35,164 nucleotides of DNA, taken from NCBI GenBank assembly GCA_012519635.1, contig JAAYPV010000030.1, forward strand, positions 1 to 35,164. The letters run 5' to 3'. The position numbers and the translations under genes are program-made. The stretch's first letter is position 1. Each line of letters starts with the position of its first letter. Below the pieces are notes generated by a model, which was not told the origin of the DNA, made no database searches, and worked only from the letters and a program-made list of their open reading frames with translations. The DNA is from Clostridiales bacterium (GTDB taxonomy: Bacteria > Bacillota > Clostridia > Oscillospirales > Ruminococcaceae). Positions 31,727-35,164 of this stretch are shown here, piece by piece.

Positions 31727-32896
31727 ATGAAAAGGTTTATAGGATATTTTTTTATATTATTATTAACAATCGGTTTTACTGGTTTTTTTGATGGAGAAAC
31801 TGGTGTAAAAATGTTAGCATTTCTGATATTAGTGCCGATTATATCACTTAGTATTGCTATCATAACCCTGAAATCAACATCTATAGAAATAAAATGTCAT
31901 CCAATTATAAATAAAAATAAAAATACTGTAGTTAATATTAAAATAACAAAAAAAAGCATAATACCAACATCATTTATTGAAGTAAAAACCATTTGTTCGA
32001 AGCATTTTGATAAAAGCTCTAATGCTAATATATATAAAACAGTATTATTTACTGAAAAAGATTCTACAATTTCCTTTAATCTAACACCTAAAATTTCAGG
32101 AAATGCAGAAATAAAAATTGATGATATATATATTACTGACTATTTGGGAATGTTCAAGTTTAAATTAAAAAATGCTAAAGCAAATAGCTTATATGTTGCT
32201 ATAATGCCTGATATTCATGAAATAAACAAGACAAGTTTATTTTTAAGAAATATATGTGATAGCTTAGTTTATGATGATGAAGAAACGGAAAACACTGGGT
32301 TATTTGCAAACACAATAAGCGGATATGAGTATAGGGAATATGTTCCGGGGGATTCACTTAAAAAGATAAGCTGGAAACTTTCGTCTAAAAAAGGTAATTT
32401 GATGGTAAGGCTTGATGAGGTAATTTCCTCTGTAAATATAACCTTTGTACTGGATTTTATTAGAAATAAATATATTTCAAATGAGCTGTATGAATTATTG
32501 CTTGAGGAAAGGCTTATTGAGGGTATGCTTTCAATGTTAAACTCATTTGTAAAGCAGGGAGTTACCTGTGATTTATTGTATGTAAGTAATGGTATTGTCA
32601 AGACTAAAACATTATCTAGACATGAAGATGTTTTAGCAACAACAATTGATATTACCAAAACCAGCTTTACTGACGATAATATTAAAGATAGCCACATTCT
32701 TGCAGAGGAAATAATGAATAAATTAGGTGTTTTTATAATATATAGTATGATTTATAATCAAGAACTTTATAAAAATCTTGAAAGAGCAAATGAAAAAGGT
32801 ATTAATATTCATAAAGTATTTCCACAAACACAAAGCATTAAGAGTGAAAATGCATGGTTAATAGGCGAGGATTATGATGTAAAGAAAATTACATAG
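31727..32896 (+). CDS. DUF58 domain-containing protein
   Basis: 389 aa. Two N-terminal hydrophobic segments (residues about 4-22 and 28-47) anchor it in the membrane. An extracytoplasmic or juxtamembrane beta-rich stretch follows, then the DUF58 signature EYREYVPGDSLKKISWKLSS, and a VWA-like C-terminal region starting NITFVLDF. DUF58 proteins regularly accompany MoxR ATPases and are thought to be their client or partner; the biochemical function is unknown. GGGGA lies 10 nt before the ATG. It is 19 nt after moxR and 25 nt before the transglutaminase gene. Confidence 0.9.
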   Translation: MKRFIGYFFILLLTIGFTGFFDGETGVKMLAFLILVPIISLSIAIITLKSTSIEIKCHPIINKNKNTVVNIKITKKSIIPTSFIEVKTICSKHFDKSSNANIYKTVLFTEKDSTISFNLTPKISGNAEIKIDDIYITDYLGMFKFKLKNAKANSLYVAIMPDIHEINKTSLFLRNICDSLVYDDEETENTGLFANTISGYEYREYVPGDSLKKISWKLSSKKGNLMVRLDEVISSVNITFVLDFIRNKYISNELYELLLEERLIEGMLSMLNSFVKQGVTCDLLYVSNGIVKTKTLSRHEDVLATTIDITKTSFTDDNIKDSHILAEEIMNKLGVFIIYSMIYNQELYKNLERANEKGINIHKVFPQTQSIKSENAWLIGEDYDVKKIT

Positions 32897-32921
32897 TAAA
32901 CAAATTAATAAGGGAATTAAT

Positions 32922-35164
32922 ATGAATATAGCTACTGATATAATTAAAAAAATATTTTATGGTATTGACTGCAATAACGATAGCAAGGATTTAAGAATAG
33001 TTTCCTTGTTATTTGGAGTTTGTATTGTAACTGGTGGTATATATTATTACAATAGTAACACTGTATCGCTAATCATTTTTTTTCTTTTTACTTTTTTTAT
33101 ACAAGCAGGGGCATACTTTATTTTCGACTTCATATCAAAGCGAAAATTAATTGGCTCGGTTATCTATGTATTTGCATTTGTTTTTATAATTTTTTTAGCT
33201 AATATATTAATAACACTTCAGCAATCAATCGGAGTAGAAGGATTAGATGTAGATATTTCATTTATGTTCTGGTTTTTAACTCCACAATCTGCAATGCCGT
33301 ATTTCCCGTTTTATACCTATGCAATATTGTTAATATCAAGCTTTTTTATATCATCTGCAGTATATTATTTTACAATGGTAATATACAGAGCTACAATGAC
33401 ATTTTTGCTGATGTTAATTCCGTTAGCTATCTATGCAAAGGAGTTGCAGCATATTCCACTTATTCTTATTATATGCCTGTTTATCCTGTATTTTAGCATA
33501 ATGTCTTTGAATACACCAAGAAGGAATCTTAGGAGTGTCAAAATATTTAAATCCTTTAAATACTACAAGGCTATTTCATACTTTTTAATTAGTTCAGTTT
33601 TAATTATTACTTTAATTCCTAAACCAACAATTGTCGCAAACAGAGATTATATTGAAAGCATAATTAATGCTAATGAGCTTACATCAAAATTTATGAATAC
33701 GCTTAACCAGCTGAACAATAAATCTGACGGTGGTTTGTTTTTCAATTTTCAAAATAGTAATAAAATATTATTTTATGTTGAATCTGACGAAATGATTAAT
33801 CTTAAAGCCAGAGTTTTAGAAAACTATGATTATTCTGATGATAGCTGGAGTATAGATGAAAGATATATTTACAAATACTTCAATTATTATTCTGACAATC
33901 TTAACCCAAATGATTTTATAAATATAATAGAAAAAGTATGCAAAGATAACCAAGCGATTGTAAACAAATACAATTTAAATGATTTTTTAAACGCTGATGA
34001 AGTGGATGATTGTAAAAAAAATATTAATATAATAGCAAACAATTTTTCAACTGAATATTTATTGGTACCTACAGGATTATCACAGCTTCCAGATATTCCA
34101 ATAGATGATTTAGTAGCAACAACAGGTGGAGAAGTTGGGATAAGTGGTAGAAAGCAATTTAATCCTGATATAAAATATGATATAGAATATCACTCAGAAA
34201 GCATTGTGAATTCACAAAAGGTTATTAAGCTTATAACCCAATTTAACAACGAAAATTATTTAGATTTTCTAAACGATTTAGAAAAATTAATACAGACACA
34301 TTTTGGATATAGTAATTATGCTTTTTCCAATGCTCAATATTATACTTATAAACAAGCAATGCAATATTATGAAAAAACCTATCAGGAACCAAGTGAAAGA
34401 ATATTAAAGCTTGCACATGAAATTACTGAGAATAAATTCTCTGACTATGAAAAAGCTAAAGCAATAGAAGAATATTTTCTTACAAATAACTTTACCTATG
34501 ACTTAAACTATAAAAAAGATGTTGGTGATAATGTAGAGAATTTTCTATTTGAAAGTAAAACAGGGGTTTGTTATGAATTTGCAACTGCAATGGTATTATT
34601 AGCAAGAGCTGCTGGTTTACCGGCAAGATATGTTGAAGGATTTTCTGTAAGCAATTATTCCAATAAATATGGATGCTACACTATAACTGCTAAAGAAAGT
34701 CATGCATTTCCTGAAGTTTATATTTCAGGCTATGGATGGATGTCATTTGAGCCAACTGTTCCATCTAATGAAACAGATGTTGCATTATCTGCAAAGAAGG
34801 ATTTTATGTTTTTTATGCAGATAACAATGTTTATGATTTTAATTATAACGATTATTTTATGTATGATTTTTGTTCCTAAAATTATAGAATGGACATTTAG
34901 AATAAAACTGAAAAAATATAGTTATGGTGATAGGGTAGTTAGGATATTTAAGAGGTTGAAAGCAATATTTAAGTTTAATGAATGTATTACATCAAAAGAA
35001 ATGTCTGATTATTTTCTAAATAAATATGGTATTGATTTTCTAACATCAGAAATAATATTTGACAAATATGTATATGGAAATAAAGACATAACTAAACAAG
35101 AATTTAAAAAAGTATATCAACAGTATATTACACTATTAACGGACGAAAGAAAATATGTCAAAAC
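32922..35164 (+). CDS. membrane transglutaminase-like protein (partial, 3' end outside window)
   Basis: At least 747 codons, open to the window edge and therefore missing from the ORF track. The N-terminal 215 residues contain about six to seven membrane helices. A long extracytoplasmic region leads to a transglutaminase/papain-like core: Cys550 in KTGVCYEFATAMVLLARAAG, then PARYVEGFS, His594 in ESHAFPEVY, and GWMSFEPT, where Glu stands at the position often held by the third catalytic Asp. Another membrane helix follows (FFMQITMFMILIITIILC) and then a cytoplasmic tail. This is the TgpA-like architecture found with MoxR and DUF58. The physiological substrate is unknown; a cell-envelope protein or peptide is likely. 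AAGGGAA precedes the ATG by 6 nt. Confidence 0.9.
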   Translation, partial: MNIATDIIKKIFYGIDCNNDSKDLRIVSLLFGVCIVTGGIYYYNSNTVSLIIFFLFTFFIQAGAYFIFDFISKRKLIGSVIYVFAFVFIIFLANILITLQQSIGVEGLDVDISFMFWFLTPQSAMPYFPFYTYAILLISSFFISSAVYYFTMVIYRATMTFLLMLIPLAIYAKELQHIPLILIICLFILYFSIMSLNTPRRNLRSVKIFKSFKYYKAISYFLISSVLIITLIPKPTIVANRDYIESIINANELTSKFMNTLNQLNNKSDGGLFFNFQNSNKILFYVESDEMINLKARVLENYDYSDDSWSIDERYIYKYFNYYSDNLNPNDFINIIEKVCKDNQAIVNKYNLNDFLNADEVDDCKKNINIIANNFSTEYLLVPTGLSQLPDIPIDDLVATTGGEVGISGRKQFNPDIKYDIEYHSESIVNSQKVIKLITQFNNENYLDFLNDLEKLIQTHFGYSNYAFSNAQYYTYKQAMQYYEKTYQEPSERILKLAHEITENKFSDYEKAKAIEEYFLTNNFTYDLNYKKDVGDNVENFLFESKTGVCYEFATAMVLLARAAGLPARYVEGFSVSNYSNKYGCYTITAKESHAFPEVYISGYGWMSFEPTVPSNETDVALSAKKDFMFFMQITMFMILIITIILCMIFVPKIIEWTFRIKLKKYSYGDRVVRIFKRLKAIFKFNECITSKEMSDYFLNKYGIDFLTSEIIFDKYVYGNKDITKQEFKKVYQQYITLLTDERKYVK

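Noticed and set aside
32269-32697. 142-codon minus-strand ORF
   Set aside because: Ser/Val/Leu-rich antisense shadow of the DUF58 gene.
1-35164. CRISPR arrays, tRNA or rRNA genes, insertion sequences, prophage
   Set aside because: No spaced direct repeats, no clover-leaf or rRNA sequence, and no transposase, integrase or phage gene was seen.

Overview
The window looks like chromosomal DNA from a low-GC, anaerobic, endospore-forming member of the Clostridia. The reasons are AT-rich intergenic DNA with strong AGGAGG ribosome sites, several TTG/GTG starts, the spoIIAA-spoIIAB-sigF operon, ylbJ and yqfCD, an oxygen-defence desulfoferrodoxin, and a family 9 glycoside hydrolase with a C-terminal type I dockerin, the hallmark of cellulosome-producing Clostridia (Ruminococcus, Acetivibrio and relatives). 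I cannot name the species. No rRNA, tRNA, CRISPR array, insertion sequence or prophage was seen.

Layout. 1-5070: an OFA-family MFS transporter, a convergent HD-GYP protein, and a secreted CBM-Ig-GH9-dockerin cellulase. 5285-6707: the forespore sigma-F operon. 6776-7284: a single-gene desulfoferrodoxin unit with a consensus sigma-A promoter. 7291-10006 (minus): an aspartate carbamoyltransferase fused to a PyrI-type zinc domain, a small four-Cys protein, and ylbJ. 10091-18496 (plus): a housekeeping run yqfC-yqfD-phoH-ybeY-era-yqzL-recO-mutS2-pheA. 18533-23960 (minus): the common aromatic pathway as one operon, aroF-aroB-aroA-aroC plus a DUF4364 gene. 24143-28683 (plus): two M16-like peptidases (EF-P modification type), lgt and folD. 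28684-29456: decayed gene remnants and hairpins. 29457-35164: a REC-HD-GYP protein, then moxR-DUF58-transglutaminase, the last gene running off the window.

The most striking element is the roughly 315-nt leader of the aro operon. It has a sigma-A-like promoter, a well-formed ribosome site and a 35-codon peptide in which 9 of residues 7-22 are Phe, Tyr or Trp (all three present) and none of residues 23-35 is. The RNA can form mutually exclusive 1:2 (18 bp), 2:3 (15 bp) and 3:4 (13-bp terminator) hairpins. That is the full architecture of a ribosome-mediated attenuator of the enterobacterial trp/phe type, but sensing all three aromatic amino acids and placed in front of a complete shikimate operon in a Firmicute, where T-boxes or protein regulators are the usual devices. 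It is not in the ORF track as such; it is hidden in the 3' part of a spurious 101-codon ORF.

Genes absent from or mis-started in the ORF track are corrected here: the leader peptide (23763-23870), a YqzL-like small protein (14088-14267), the open-ended transglutaminase (32922-end), and shortened starts for the MFS gene, GH9, sigF, yqfD, aroC, aroA, aroB and lgt.
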